Shown here: positions 26,503 to 34,778 of the stretch, in pieces
Layout of the letters: each line of letters opens with the position of its first letter
How positions within the stretch are numbered: the first letter of the stretch is position 1
Notes under the pieces: generated by a model
Database searches by the model: none
Seen by the model: only the letters and a program-made list of their open reading frames with translations
Told to the model about the DNA's origin: nothing
From: Bacillota bacterium
Lineage (GTDB): Bacteria; Bacillota; Clostridia; Oscillospirales; Ruminococcaceae
Length of the DNA stretch: 64,000 nucleotides
Direction of reading: 5' to 3'
NCBI GenBank assembly: GCA_023443315.1
Contig: JAEZVA010000045.1
Coordinates: 1-64,000, forward strand
Program-made: the position numbers and the translations under genes

Positions 26503-26558
26503 AGACTGTAAATCTGTTGCGTCTCGCTTCGATGGTTCGAATCCATCTCCTCCCACCA
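26503..26558 (+). other. Element attachment site: 3' half of a tRNA-Tyr(GTA) gene
   Basis: The sequence reads as a tRNA from the anticodon arm onward. AGA-CTGTAAA-TCT contains anticodon GTA (26508-26510). A long variable region follows, then a T-arm GATGG-TTCGAAT-CCATC (26531-26547), acceptor strand TCCTCCC, discriminator A and CCA (26556-26558). No matching 5' half (GGGAGGA acceptor) precedes it, and pairing in the anticodon stem fails beyond three bases. Identity to a tRNA therefore begins near 26503. This is what remains at one junction when an integrase recombines within a tRNA anticodon region. Confidence 0.8.
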
Positions 26559-26831
26559 ATAAGAAAACTCATCCATTGGGATGGGTTTTTTTATTGGTCT
26601 TTTGGCAGGAGTAGGATTCGAACGAGGCTCGTTCCGCAGAACGTGCCGAAGCTTGCGGCTTTCGCGCCACGAAAGCCGTTGGAATCACATCTCCTCCCAC
26701 CAATAAGAAAACTCATCCATTGGGATGGGTTTTTTTATTGGTCTTTTGGCAGGAGTAGGATTCGAACGAGGCGCGTTCCGCAGAACGTGCCGAAGCTCGC
26801 GGCTTTCGCGCATCGAAATCTCCTCCCACCA
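26546..26831. repeat. Tandem repeat carrying tRNA 3' ends and terminators
   Basis: Two units of about 130-144 bp (starting near 26546 and 26690) are almost identical. Each begins with TCTCCTCCCACCA, followed by a hairpin terminator (ACTCATCC/GGGATGGGT then seven Ts) and a shared GC-rich tail that contains an antisense T-arm-like GGATTCGAAC. A third TCTCCTCCCACCA (to 26831) is followed by a different terminator. The array looks like repeated duplication or serial integration scars downstream of tRNA-Tyr. Confidence 0.75.
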
Positions 26832-26836
26832 TAAGC

Positions 26837-26869
26837 AAACACCCGTCGTATCCCGACGGGTGTTTTTTT
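26837..26869 (+). terminator. Intrinsic terminator after third tRNA 3'-end copy
   Basis: Arms ACACCCGTCG and CGACGGGTGT with a short loop followed by seven Ts. Confidence 0.85.
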
Positions 26870-26917
26870 GTTTATTTAGAGTAGCAGGCTTCGAACAAAG
26901 TGTACCGCGCCCCACCC

Positions 26918-26947
26918 GACCCACGACCCGTTTCGTGGGTCTTTTTT
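26918..26947. terminator. Intrinsic terminator
   Basis: Arms GACCCACGA and TCGTGGGTC with a CCCGTT loop followed by six Ts, just upstream of the promoter at 26960. Confidence 0.75.
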
Positions 26948-26959
26948 ACTTTTTCACCA

Positions 26960-26988
26960 TTGACACGCAAAATTTGGCAGGATATAAT
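26960..26988 (+). promoter_or_regulatory. Sigma-A promoter for the DUF6273-type gene
   Basis: TTGACA (26960-26965) and TATAAT (26983-26988) are consensus boxes with a 17-bp spacer. The gene start at 27047 lies about 50 bp downstream of the predicted transcription start. Confidence 0.85.
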
Positions 26989-27046
26989 TGGTTTGTCGAA
27001 TTCAGTATAAATCAATCCCTCGCGCGAGGAATGGGGAGCAGCAACA

Positions 27047-27655
27047 ATGCAGCTACAAGACAAAATACAGTTTGGTGCACACGAATGGCGTGTACTCGCA
27101 ATACAAAACAATGCCGCCTTGCTCCTGACCGAGTACATCATCGAGATGCGTCCGTATCATCATGCCTATACCGATATCACCTGGGCGGACTGCTCGTTGC
27201 GCGCGTACCTGAACAACGATTTTTACAGGCGGTTCAGCGAAGCGGATAGGGCAAAAATTCTCCCCGTAACCAATACAAACCCCGATAATCATTGGTACGG
27301 CACAAAAGGCGGGGCAGACACACAGGATAACATCTTCCTGCTTAGCCTAGAGGAAGTGGCGTGCCACTATTTCGGCGACAGCAGCGCACTGCTGTACAAC
27401 CCCCGAAAGAACCAACGCTATTGGTTTGAGCGAAAGGACAAAAACAACCCAAACCGAAAAACCACTCCGCTCGGGCAAGTGTGGAACTCGTGGTGGTGGC
27501 TTCGCACACCCGGTCGCGTCGGTGTAAAGGCGGTGTACGTCCACGGGGATGGCAATATCGGTATTCAGGGCAATAACATACTAAAAGGCAACCTCGCCGA
27601 CGGCGAATGCCGCGGCGGCGTGCGCCCTGCTTTGTGGGTTAGGGTGGGGGAGTAA
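27047..27655 (+). CDS. DUF6273-type domain protein
   Basis: This 202-residue protein has no signal peptide. Features such as IQFGAHEWRVLAIQNNAALLLTE at the N-terminus, WWLRTPG in the middle and GGVRPALWVRV at the C-terminus match the DUF6273 family of gut Firmicutes. In that family the RPALWV end forms a C-type-lectin-like fold, sometimes used as target protein of diversity-generating retroelements. No reverse transcriptase or template repeat is present here. A consensus promoter and clear start make it a real gene. Binding partner unknown. Confidence 0.65.
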   Translation: MQLQDKIQFGAHEWRVLAIQNNAALLLTEYIIEMRPYHHAYTDITWADCSLRAYLNNDFYRRFSEADRAKILPVTNTNPDNHWYGTKGGADTQDNIFLLSLEEVACHYFGDSSALLYNPRKNQRYWFERKDKNNPNRKTTPLGQVWNSWWWLRTPGRVGVKAVYVHGDGNIGIQGNNILKGNLADGECRGGVRPALWVRVGE

Positions 27656-27841
27656 GGCGTTTATGCGGTTTACATATAGTTATGATGGATGAACTTATGC
27701 TGTCTGGGAGATAAGCTTTGTTGAAGTCCCAAATACATACTTTACTCAATTTTTTGCTGTAATATCAATACTGAGCACTTCAAACAGTTGGAGGTTAATC
27801 TTGCAACAAGAAACAATTATATAATTAAAGGAGGATAAATT

Positions 27842-29872
27842 TTGAGATTAACAAAAGCACGCGTACAGGGTTATCGCAGCATTATTGACTCAGGATATTT
27901 TGATGTAGAAAACGAAAAAATGATAATGGTTGGGCCAAACGAGGCGGGAAAAACAGCGCTATTGCAGGCTCTTCAGAAATTGAATCCCCCCGAAGGTATT
28001 GAATTGTTTAATCCGTTAAGAGACTATCCCCGTTCAAAATATGATGAAGATATAAAAAACGGGAAAATTAACCCCAAAGAATTTACTGTTGTTGAAGGTT
28101 ATTTTACTCTTGATGATGTTGAAAAAAGCGTTCTTCCCGAGGCATATAAAAATATCACATACGTTTATGGACGTCGTTTGGACAATTCTCTATGGCATCG
28201 TTTGGACGACGAGCCTCAGGGGTTGGTGTTTTCTGAAGTTGAAAAAGATCTTCAACGCATGATGATTCATTTCCAGTCTACTGGTAAAAAACTCGAGGCT
28301 TCCGAATCAGAAATGTTAGCAATAAACACTGAGTATGAGGTCTTGATTTCTGGACTAAACAAGTCATCTCTTGTTCCAGTAGAAACAGCTTCCAAAATAC
28401 AGACATGGTTAAAAAAGTATCTGAAATACGTTGATGAGGAGGATAGCAAAGAAGAGACACGGTATGACAGTCTGCAAAGTGTGTTAAATCGTCCTTTGGA
28501 ACGAAATGAAGTGATGGATAAGTGTTCGAAGATGCTGCCGAAATTCATATTATTCAGTAATTATTTTAGAATTAGGCCAACGCTGCATTTACGTAAACTT
28601 GCCAATAGAATTGCAAATAATTCATTAGATGATGCCCAGTATGACTATGGTAATATGTGCCTATTAAAGTTCTTGGGATTTAGTGCTGAGGAATTAGCCA
28701 AGGCCGGGGAGACTGGGGAGTTTGATCTCAATATTCCTGCACAATACGAAAAATACAAGGCTCAGCTTGATGATCGTGATTATAGGTTAAATGCGGCAAC
28801 TATCAGACTAACAGATGCAATTAGGGAAGTATGGAATCCATCCCAGGACATTCGTGATGTAAACAAATTGCGTATAAAAGCTGATGGGCAATATCTTAAA
28901 GTTGTTGTTGAAGATGAACTGGGCGTTGAAGTAGAGTTAGACCAACGGTCTGAAGGATTTCAATGGATGGTTTCATTTTATGTGGTATTTTTTGCAGAAG
29001 CCAAGGATAAACATAAAAATGCAATTCTTCTTCTTGATGAGCCGGGGCAAAGCCTCCATGCATTGAAGCAAGCGGAGTTTCAGAATACACTTTCGAAACT
29101 TAGTGAGAAAAATCAAACCATTTACACAACGCATTCGCCATTTTTAGTCGGAGCAAATGAGCTTGATAAAGTACGAGTTGTTGAAATGACGAACCGAAGA
29201 GAAGGAACAAAGGTACACTTATCTCTCACCGCGGCTGACAGCGGTGCCATATTGCCGTTACAAGAAGCGCTGGGATACGATTTGGCGCAGAGTATGTTCT
29301 TTCATAAGAAGAATCTTGTTTTGGAAGGGCTTACTGACATGTGGTACATAGAAAGTATTTCCCATATGATAAAAGCCTCAGGAAAGAAGGGTCTTGACGA
29401 TAGCATTGCATTGATACCTGCTGGGTGTGCGTCTAAGGTCGTTTACTTCGCAACAATTCTTCACTCGCAAAACTTGAATATTGCTGCATTATTGGATTCC
29501 GATGCAGAGGGAGATTTAGCCGCGAAACAGGATACACTGGTAAACGCACTTGGGAGCAAAAAGATCCTCAGGACTAAAGATGTTTACGCTGGAACGGTTA
29601 AGAACGTTGAGATCGAGGATATTTTTCGAGAAACCTTAATTGTGGTTGCTAAAACTCAACTTGAATGGGATGCGGAAAAGCAGGCTAAAGAACAGGTTGG
29701 ACGGCCAGTAGTTGATATTCTCTCTGAAGTGGCAAAGGATAGTTTCTCTAAATATAAATTGGCAAAAGCTTTTATAAAGTGGTCACGGGACAACAGTTTA
29801 GAAGATTTATCAGAAACTGAAATAAAGCAGTCGGAAAACTTGATTAAAAAAATAAATCAATCGTTATCCTAA
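27842..29872 (+). CDS. OLD-family ATP-dependent nuclease (AAA plus TOPRIM)
   Basis: This 676-residue protein starts at TTG (27842) behind AAAGGAGG. The N-terminus is RecF/SMC-like with Walker A GPNEAGKT (residues 31-38), a long helical insertion, and Walker B ILLLDEPGQSLH near residue 400 with an H-loop (YTTHSPFLV). A C-terminal TOPRIM domain has LVLEGLTDMW near 490 and LLDSDAEG near 547. This is the full class 1 OLD layout, shared by phage P2 Old and GajA. No UvrD-like GajB partner follows, so it is a stand-alone nuclease. Low GC and position beside integration scars suggest transferred phage-defence cargo. Confidence 0.8.
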   Translation: MRLTKARVQGYRSIIDSGYFDVENEKMIMVGPNEAGKTALLQALQKLNPPEGIELFNPLRDYPRSKYDEDIKNGKINPKEFTVVEGYFTLDDVEKSVLPEAYKNITYVYGRRLDNSLWHRLDDEPQGLVFSEVEKDLQRMMIHFQSTGKKLEASESEMLAINTEYEVLISGLNKSSLVPVETASKIQTWLKKYLKYVDEEDSKEETRYDSLQSVLNRPLERNEVMDKCSKMLPKFILFSNYFRIRPTLHLRKLANRIANNSLDDAQYDYGNMCLLKFLGFSAEELAKAGETGEFDLNIPAQYEKYKAQLDDRDYRLNAATIRLTDAIREVWNPSQDIRDVNKLRIKADGQYLKVVVEDELGVEVELDQRSEGFQWMVSFYVVFFAEAKDKHKNAILLLDEPGQSLHALKQAEFQNTLSKLSEKNQTIYTTHSPFLVGANELDKVRVVEMTNRREGTKVHLSLTAADSGAILPLQEALGYDLAQSMFFHKKNLVLEGLTDMWYIESISHMIKASGKKGLDDSIALIPAGCASKVVYFATILHSQNLNIAALLDSDAEGDLAAKQDTLVNALGSKKILRTKDVYAGTVKNVEIEDIFRETLIVVAKTQLEWDAEKQAKEQVGRPVVDILSEVAKDSFSKYKLAKAFIKWSRDNSLEDLSETEIKQSENLIKKINQSLS

Positions 29873-29908
29873 TGAATTGCCCATTATGCTTATCCCCCGG
29901 AGGTTCCC

Positions 29909-30418
29909 ATGCAACACATCATCCTTCTTCTTCTAGCCCTCGGGCTAATCGCCTTGGCTCTCACGCTAACCGCAATCATAAAAAAATCAGGCAGAACCAA
30001 AACCGTTCTGCCTGCGCTTTTGTGCCTTGTTATCCTATTCGTTTTACTATGGTATTTCACCCCCGCGCAATATAGCCTTGACGAGAATGCAACCATCACC
30101 ATCATCTACACCGCAAAGGATACGACGATAAATACTGATTTCGAGCAAAATAGGGAACTGAAATCACTCATTGCCGACCTGTCCTACAAAAGACCATTCT
30201 TTAACGGGGTTGAGCACCTACGGTTTCATGACGACGAGTACGTGTATATTCTAATAACAGACGTGTCGGGTAAACAGCCTTTCATCGGGCTACATATCAC
30301 CCTAAACCCAGAATGCTTTACCCAAGGCAAAGGCACCTGCTTTGATAATCACTACGCCGAGGTTATAAACGCCCAGCCGCTTATTGCGTATGTAAAAAAA
30401 ATCCTGCAAACGGCTTAG
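29909..30418 (+). CDS. Small membrane protein with extracytoplasmic domain
   Basis: This 169-residue protein has ATG behind CGGAGG. Two N-terminal hydrophobic helices (residues 3-25 and 32-50) are followed by a soluble beta/alpha domain of about 115 residues. It lies 36 bp downstream of the OLD-family gene but its GC is closer to the chromosome, and it ends at its own terminator. No family recognised. Confidence 0.5.
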   Translation: MQHIILLLLALGLIALALTLTAIIKKSGRTKTVLPALLCLVILFVLLWYFTPAQYSLDENATITIIYTAKDTTINTDFEQNRELKSLIADLSYKRPFFNGVEHLRFHDDEYVYILITDVSGKQPFIGLHITLNPECFTQGKGTCFDNHYAEVINAQPLIAYVKKILQTA

Positions 30419-30421
30419 ACA

Positions 30422-30461
30422 AAAAAACATGCCAAGGGTCGCCCCCAAGGCATGCTTTTTT
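30422..30461. terminator. Bidirectional terminator
   Basis: A run of As, CATGCC ... GGCATG arms and a run of Ts form a terminator usable from both sides, between the plus-strand small membrane protein and the minus-strand esterase. Confidence 0.8.
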
Positions 30462-30492
30462 ACGCCTATAACCAGTGTAGCAAAACCCCGCT

Positions 30493-31287
30493 CTATCCGC
30501 GAGCCTTGCTCCACCACTCGAGTGCCCGCTCGATGGCGACATCCCAAAACGCCCAGTTGTGTACGCCGGGCCATTCCTCGTATATGGTGTTGCCGGGCTT
30601 TTCGCTCATATACTTGCCTAAATTGCGGCAGGCTTCAATGCCCATATCCTCGGTGCCGCACGCAAGGTACATATTGGGCAGTGCACCGTGCGCCTGCACA
30701 TAGCGGTCAATCAGCGCGTTAATGTCCTTATCGCCGCCCGGTAGGTCGGCAAGCTTGCCAAACAGGCGCTCGTAAAACTCCGCACTCTTACCGCGTGCGT
30801 CAATCTCGCCCGGCTTCATCTGTGCAAGGCGGTCGGTGATCATCGCGCTGGATAGTGCTAGTATCGCGCCGAACGTCTTGTCAAAGAACAGCCCGTTGCG
30901 CAGCGCGCCGTAGCCGCCCATCGAGAAGCCCGCAATCACGGTGTCCTCCTGCTTGTCGGATAGGGGGAATAGGGAACGCGTAAAGTTCACCAGCTCCTCA
31001 CCCACATAGGCGGCGTAATACTTTCCGCCCACCTCGTCGTCGAGGTAAAACGAGTTCTCGCCCGACGGGCAGAAGATCGCCACGTTGTACTTGAGCGCAA
31101 GCTCTTGAATGCGGCTGCCCAGCACCCAGTCGGTGCAGATACCGCTGTAGCCGTGCAGCAGATAGATGGAAGCAAGCGGCTCGGGCTTTTTACCGTTTTC
31201 CGCCTTGCCCTCAATGGGGACAATCGCCGTAACGGGTACCAGACGCTCTAGTTTTTTGCTAAAAAAGCTTAGCTGCATGGTTGCCAT
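30493..31287 (-). CDS. Alpha/beta-hydrolase, esterase D / tributyrin-esterase-like
   Basis: This 264-residue protein starts at ATG 31287 (8 nt after GAGAGGG), giving MATMQLSFFSKKLERLVPV, the usual EstA-like N-terminus. It has a nucleophile elbow GFSMGGYG (Ser), an oxyanion region YLLHGYSG and a late His in GVHNWAFWD. This family hydrolyses short-chain acyl esters, including S-formylglutathione or acetyl-xylan-type esters; the substrate cannot be told from sequence. It is a cytosolic, monocistronic gene. Confidence 0.8.
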   Translation of the reverse strand: MATMQLSFFSKKLERLVPVTAIVPIEGKAENGKKPEPLASIYLLHGYSGICTDWVLGSRIQELALKYNVAIFCPSGENSFYLDDEVGGKYYAAYVGEELVNFTRSLFPLSDKQEDTVIAGFSMGGYGALRNGLFFDKTFGAILALSSAMITDRLAQMKPGEIDARGKSAEFYERLFGKLADLPGGDKDINALIDRYVQAHGALPNMYLACGTEDMGIEACRNLGKYMSEKPGNTIYEEWPGVHNWAFWDVAIERALEWWSKARG

Positions 31288-31441
31288 AATGTACACCCTC
31301 TCTTTCTGTAGCGCAATTTAATGTCTTTCTCTTTCATTATAAAGGTCGCGGGCGGGCTGTACATCCGCTTTTGCAAATATCGCTTATTATCAAAACAACA
31401 ATCCAGATTTTTAATACTGTATATCTAACATGATTACATCG

Positions 31442-31481
31442 AAAAACCGCCCTCGCATCATGATAATGATACGGGGGCGGT
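31442..31481 (-). terminator. Terminator after the CPBP protease gene
   Basis: Arms ACCGCC... and GGGCGG with an inner ATCAT/ATGAT hairpin. On the minus strand it ends in five Ts. Confidence 0.75.
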
Positions 31482-31538
31482 ATGCAGTTTGTCGGTTATG
31501 GATATTTCCTTTACTCGGTCGGTCTGGTGACGCGAACC

Positions 31539-32468
31539 CTACGCCTCCTGCTCCACCGCAACCTCTTCGCCCGCAGGCACAGGACGGCGCCCGTCCGACT
31601 TAATAAACAGCACGACGGCAACCACAAGCATGGGCAGCCCGCCAATCAGTCCGGCAATCGAGGGACCGAGGATGGGGTTATAGTCGCCGATCATCAGCAT
31701 CATCGGCAGTGCCGCACCCGCATTCACGGCGGAATGGATGATACCGGCGGGCAGCGCGCTCCCCACGCGGATGGTAAAGTAGCCCTCGATAATACCAAGC
31801 GAGACGCAGAACACAATCATCGTCAGGATACCAACCCACGGGTAGCCGGTATAGTCTGTACCGTAGTTATGCCCCACCGCGATGATAGGCGCATGCCACA
31901 CGCCCCAGATAAGCCCAGTGATAACGAGAGCCGCACGGTCAGAGACCATGCCACGCAGCTTGGGCAGCAGGTAACCCCTCCAGCCCAGCTCCTCGCCCAT
32001 GGTGGGCAGCAGGTTAATTACAGGTCCGATTAGTATCATCTGCGCAAGGCTTATCGCAAGCATCAGCTGTGCGGGCATGGCCCCGGCACCCGACGTCTGC
32101 AGCATGCTTGTTAGCGTGGTCAGGTTTCGGTCAAACGACGCGGGGAACAATACAAAATACAGCACACTGCTCAGCAGAATCATCACGGTCGGGCCAAAGA
32201 ACACCAGCAGGTAGGTTTTGATGTTCCCCTTAAAGCGGGGGAGCAGCCACATGTCTTTAAAGCCTTCCTTGGTTACCAAACGGGTGAGTATGCTCGCAAG
32301 CGCGGGCGCGAACATCGCACATGTCAGCAGCGCAACCGCCGCAAAGGAACCCGATGTCTGCAGCCCCGCAAGGGGAATGGTCAAAAACAACGCCCAAGCC
32401 ACAGCAAACGCAAACAGGATAAACAGCAGTATCCGCTTCGTAGCCGCCTTTTTCTCTTGATTTGTCAT
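31539..32468 (-). CDS. CPBP-family intramembrane metalloprotease (CAAX-protease-like)
   Basis: This 309-residue protein starts at ATG 32468 behind AAAGAGGG. Seven to eight transmembrane helices carry the family motifs: EELGWRGYLLPKL (the EExxxR motif), GVWHAPI (FxxxH-like) and a third motif near SAVNAGAALP. These are the residues of Abi/CAAX proteases such as Rce1 and bacteriocin-immunity proteins. It is translated 16 bp downstream of the XRE regulator gene, so the two are likely one operon and the regulator may control it. Confidence 0.8.
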   Translation of the reverse strand: MTNQEKKAATKRILLFILFAFAVAWALFLTIPLAGLQTSGSFAAVALLTCAMFAPALASILTRLVTKEGFKDMWLLPRFKGNIKTYLLVFFGPTVMILLSSVLYFVLFPASFDRNLTTLTSMLQTSGAGAMPAQLMLAISLAQMILIGPVINLLPTMGEELGWRGYLLPKLRGMVSDRAALVITGLIWGVWHAPIIAVGHNYGTDYTGYPWVGILTMIVFCVSLGIIEGYFTIRVGSALPAGIIHSAVNAGAALPMMLMIGDYNPILGPSIAGLIGGLPMLVVAVVLFIKSDGRRPVPAGEEVAVEQEA

Positions 32469-32484
32469 GATTATACCCTCTTTC

Positions 32485-33603
32485 TTAATTGTTGTTATCC
32501 ATAGCCCCGAGTTTTTCAAGGATGCTCTCGTATCGTGGATTGCCGGTAAGTGGTGCAAAGGCGGAGTTTATTGACACCGCGTGCACCATACTTTGCCGCA
32601 CGGTTTGTTCACCTCGGGGCATCTGCGTACCAAGGTCCAGCCGTTCCAGCCAGCCATCCAGCAGGTCGAAGTAGTCGTCTCCTTTGAGCACAAGCGGGTA
32701 GATTGCGCTATCCGTCACAAGCTCGGTGTACTCCCACAGCGTATCCAGTGCTTCCTCTATCCTGCCCTGCGCCATATACCCCTGTGCGGCGGTTAGCAAA
32801 AGCCCAACCTCAAGCGCGGGGTGCAACCCCCTTAGCCCGAACGTCTCTGTCACACACCGTGCGCGTCGCATCGTTTCGTCAAACCGGGCGGGGTCGTCGG
32901 CACACACCGAAAGGGTAGCGGGCAGATAGTTAAACAGCAGCACAAGGGTTTGGTACATCCCGCCCTGCAACACCTCCCGCGCCTGCTGCTGCCGCCCGGT
33001 CATTGAGTACGCAGCCGAAAGAAGCAGCTCGGGCGGCATGGCAAGCATCTCGCTGCCCTCCAATAGCGCAAGCGCGCCATTTGGCTGCCCCTGAGACAAA
33101 CAGCAGCTGGCCTCCATAAACAGTGCCTGCTTAATTAGCGCAACCTCGCCGCTTTCCTCCCGCACGCGGGCAAACAGCTCCTTGGCAAGTGCGACGGTTT
33201 CGGTTGCCTGACTCTCGCTCTTTGCAAGCTCTACATGGTTTACAAGCAAAACGCCCATCTGCAGCAGCAGCGCAAAGCAAGAGTAGTATTTTTTGATGAT
33301 CTCCCTGCAGTGCGCCATCACCTCGTCATAGGGCTTTGCGGTAAAGTCGGCGCACAGGGTTTGGTACAGACAGCGAATGTCCTCTTTCCCCATCTGCGGC
33401 TGATAGTCCATTAACTCATCTAGGCTGATGTTAAAAAACGCCGCAAGCTGCGGCAATAAAACCACATCCGGGTAGCTTTGCCCCGTCTCCCATTTTGACA
33501 CAGACGCCTTAGACACCCCGATGTGGTATGCCAGTTCGTCCTGTGTTAACCCCTTTTCTCGCCGTTTTGTGACGAGTACACGAGCGATGTTAATCTCCTT
33601 CAT
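32485..33603 (-). CDS. XRE-family transcriptional regulator with helical repeat C-terminus
   Basis: This 372-residue protein starts at ATG 33603 behind GGAGGGGGG. The N-terminal HTH_3 domain (residues 6-65: REKGLTQDELAYHIGVSKASVSKWE) is complete. The rest is Ala/Leu-rich helices in a TPR-like arrangement, as in Rgg/PlcR-like peptide-responsive regulators. It sits directly upstream of the CPBP protease gene, which may be its target or signal-processing partner. Ligand unknown. Confidence 0.75.
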   Translation of the reverse strand: MKEINIARVLVTKRREKGLTQDELAYHIGVSKASVSKWETGQSYPDVVLLPQLAAFFNISLDELMDYQPQMGKEDIRCLYQTLCADFTAKPYDEVMAHCREIIKKYYSCFALLLQMGVLLVNHVELAKSESQATETVALAKELFARVREESGEVALIKQALFMEASCCLSQGQPNGALALLEGSEMLAMPPELLLSAAYSMTGRQQQAREVLQGGMYQTLVLLFNYLPATLSVCADDPARFDETMRRARCVTETFGLRGLHPALEVGLLLTAAQGYMAQGRIEEALDTLWEYTELVTDSAIYPLVLKGDDYFDLLDGWLERLDLGTQMPRGEQTVRQSMVHAVSINSAFAPLTGNPRYESILEKLGAMDNNN

Positions 33604-33723
33604 ACCGTTCCCCCCTCCTTTGCCTTTGCTTTTATTATAGACCATGGTCTAGTCAGGGGCAATGGATTTATGGTTGATTTGGGTTAAATATATCAACCAC
33701 CACGATACTTGTGAGCCACACGC

Positions 33724-33773
33724 AAAAAAAAGACCCGCGGCATCAATGCGTTTACGCAGGATGCCGCGGGTCT
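33724..33773 (-). terminator. Strong terminator after the methyltransferase gene
   Basis: Perfect 13-bp arms GACCCGCGGCATC and GATGCCGCGGGTC; on the minus strand they are followed by eight Ts. Confidence 0.9.
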
Positions 33774-33805
33774 AGTAAACTTGATACCATGCGTAAAACA
33801 AGGTG

Positions 33806-34627
33806 TTACCCACAATACTCAAACAGATGCGTCTGCCATTTGGATAACGGAGAAACCGCGTATTTTTCGTATCTTTCAAATGCCTCCTGCGCGCTGATAA
33901 GGCAGTTTTCATCGCCGCCCTCCCCGATAAAGGTGTACGGGGTTTTTCCGTTCTGCTCCTCGTTTACGTATTGGCGAACACAATCGAGCAGGTCTTGTCT
34001 GGCAAGATCAAACGGTTCCGGTTCGGTTGTGGCGACAATGCCTCGATAGGTATATTCCGGCATCTGCGCGGTTAGTGAGCGAATTCGCTCCGCACCGTAT
34101 TGAAACGAGATGTTAAGCAGCACAATGCCGCCCTTTTTCAGGTAATCCCTCGCCCCCTGCAGAACAATACGGCGAAACGTAAAGCCGTCGTCCCCCTCGC
34201 TTGAGGGTGGGTTTGACACAATGAAGTCGATGCTGCCCTTTAATGCCTCCAGCTTCAGTCTATCCTCTTGCCGATATGGGGTGTAGGAGTCTGACCAAAG
34301 AAAGCGAACCTTATGGCTGACGTTGTTTACGCGTGCATTTTCCACTGCGGCATCAATGTTTTGCTCAAAGATCTCAAGCCCGTACACCGCGCTGACCGAC
34401 GCAATTTTTGCGGCAAGGATTGCAAGCCCACCCACTCCGCTACCCCAATCAATCCCGGTTCCATGCAGAAGTCCCTGATGAGAAGCAATCGCCTGCAGCA
34501 TAACCCTGCTTGCCGCAGTTAGTGCAAAGGTGCCGTGGGGATGACCGATAACCAACTCACCAAGCCCATATGTATCCTCATTGCCAAGGACACTGGTCTC
34601 CTTGCCGGTGTCAATATAATAAAGCAT
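33806..34627 (-). CDS. Class I SAM-dependent methyltransferase (MTS / RsmC-like)
   Basis: This 273-residue protein starts at ATG 34627 behind AAAGGAGAAAGG. The SAM-binding motif I is GIDWGSGVGGLAILAA, an acidic motif follows (VYGLEIFEQN), and motif IV is IVSNPPSS. The NPP signature marks N6-adenine or guanine-N2 methylation as in RsmC/TrmN6-type enzymes. The substrate (rRNA, tRNA or protein) cannot be fixed. Monocistronic with its own terminator. Confidence 0.75.
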   Translation of the reverse strand: MLYYIDTGKETSVLGNEDTYGLGELVIGHPHGTFALTAASRVMLQAIASHQGLLHGTGIDWGSGVGGLAILAAKIASVSAVYGLEIFEQNIDAAVENARVNNVSHKVRFLWSDSYTPYRQEDRLKLEALKGSIDFIVSNPPSSEGDDGFTFRRIVLQGARDYLKKGGIVLLNISFQYGAERIRSLTAQMPEYTYRGIVATTEPEPFDLARQDLLDCVRQYVNEEQNGKTPYTFIGEGGDENCLISAQEAFERYEKYAVSPLSKWQTHLFEYCG

Positions 34628-34714
34628 TTTCCTTTCTCCTTTGTCCTCCCATCGTATGTGTTTATCCAACAATTATTATAACCCATTATCAGGAATGTGC
34701 AAGGTTTTGGATAT

Positions 34715-34752
34715 AAAACGCCCCCGTATCTTTTTGTAAGATACAGGGGCGC
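34715..34752 (-). terminator. Terminator after ppdK
   Basis: Arms built on GCCCCTGTATCTT and AAGATACGGGGGC around an ACAAA loop. Minus strand runs into TTTT. Confidence 0.8.
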
Positions 34753-34778
34753 TTCTAATTATAACACTATCGGGTCAC

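Noticed and set aside
26546..26831. CRISPR array
   Set aside because: Repeat units are 130-144 bp, contain tRNA ends and terminators and have no spacers; no cas genes are present.
27842..30418. Gabija or PARIS defence system
   Set aside because: The OLD-like gene has no GajB helicase or AriB partner; the next gene is an unrelated small membrane protein.
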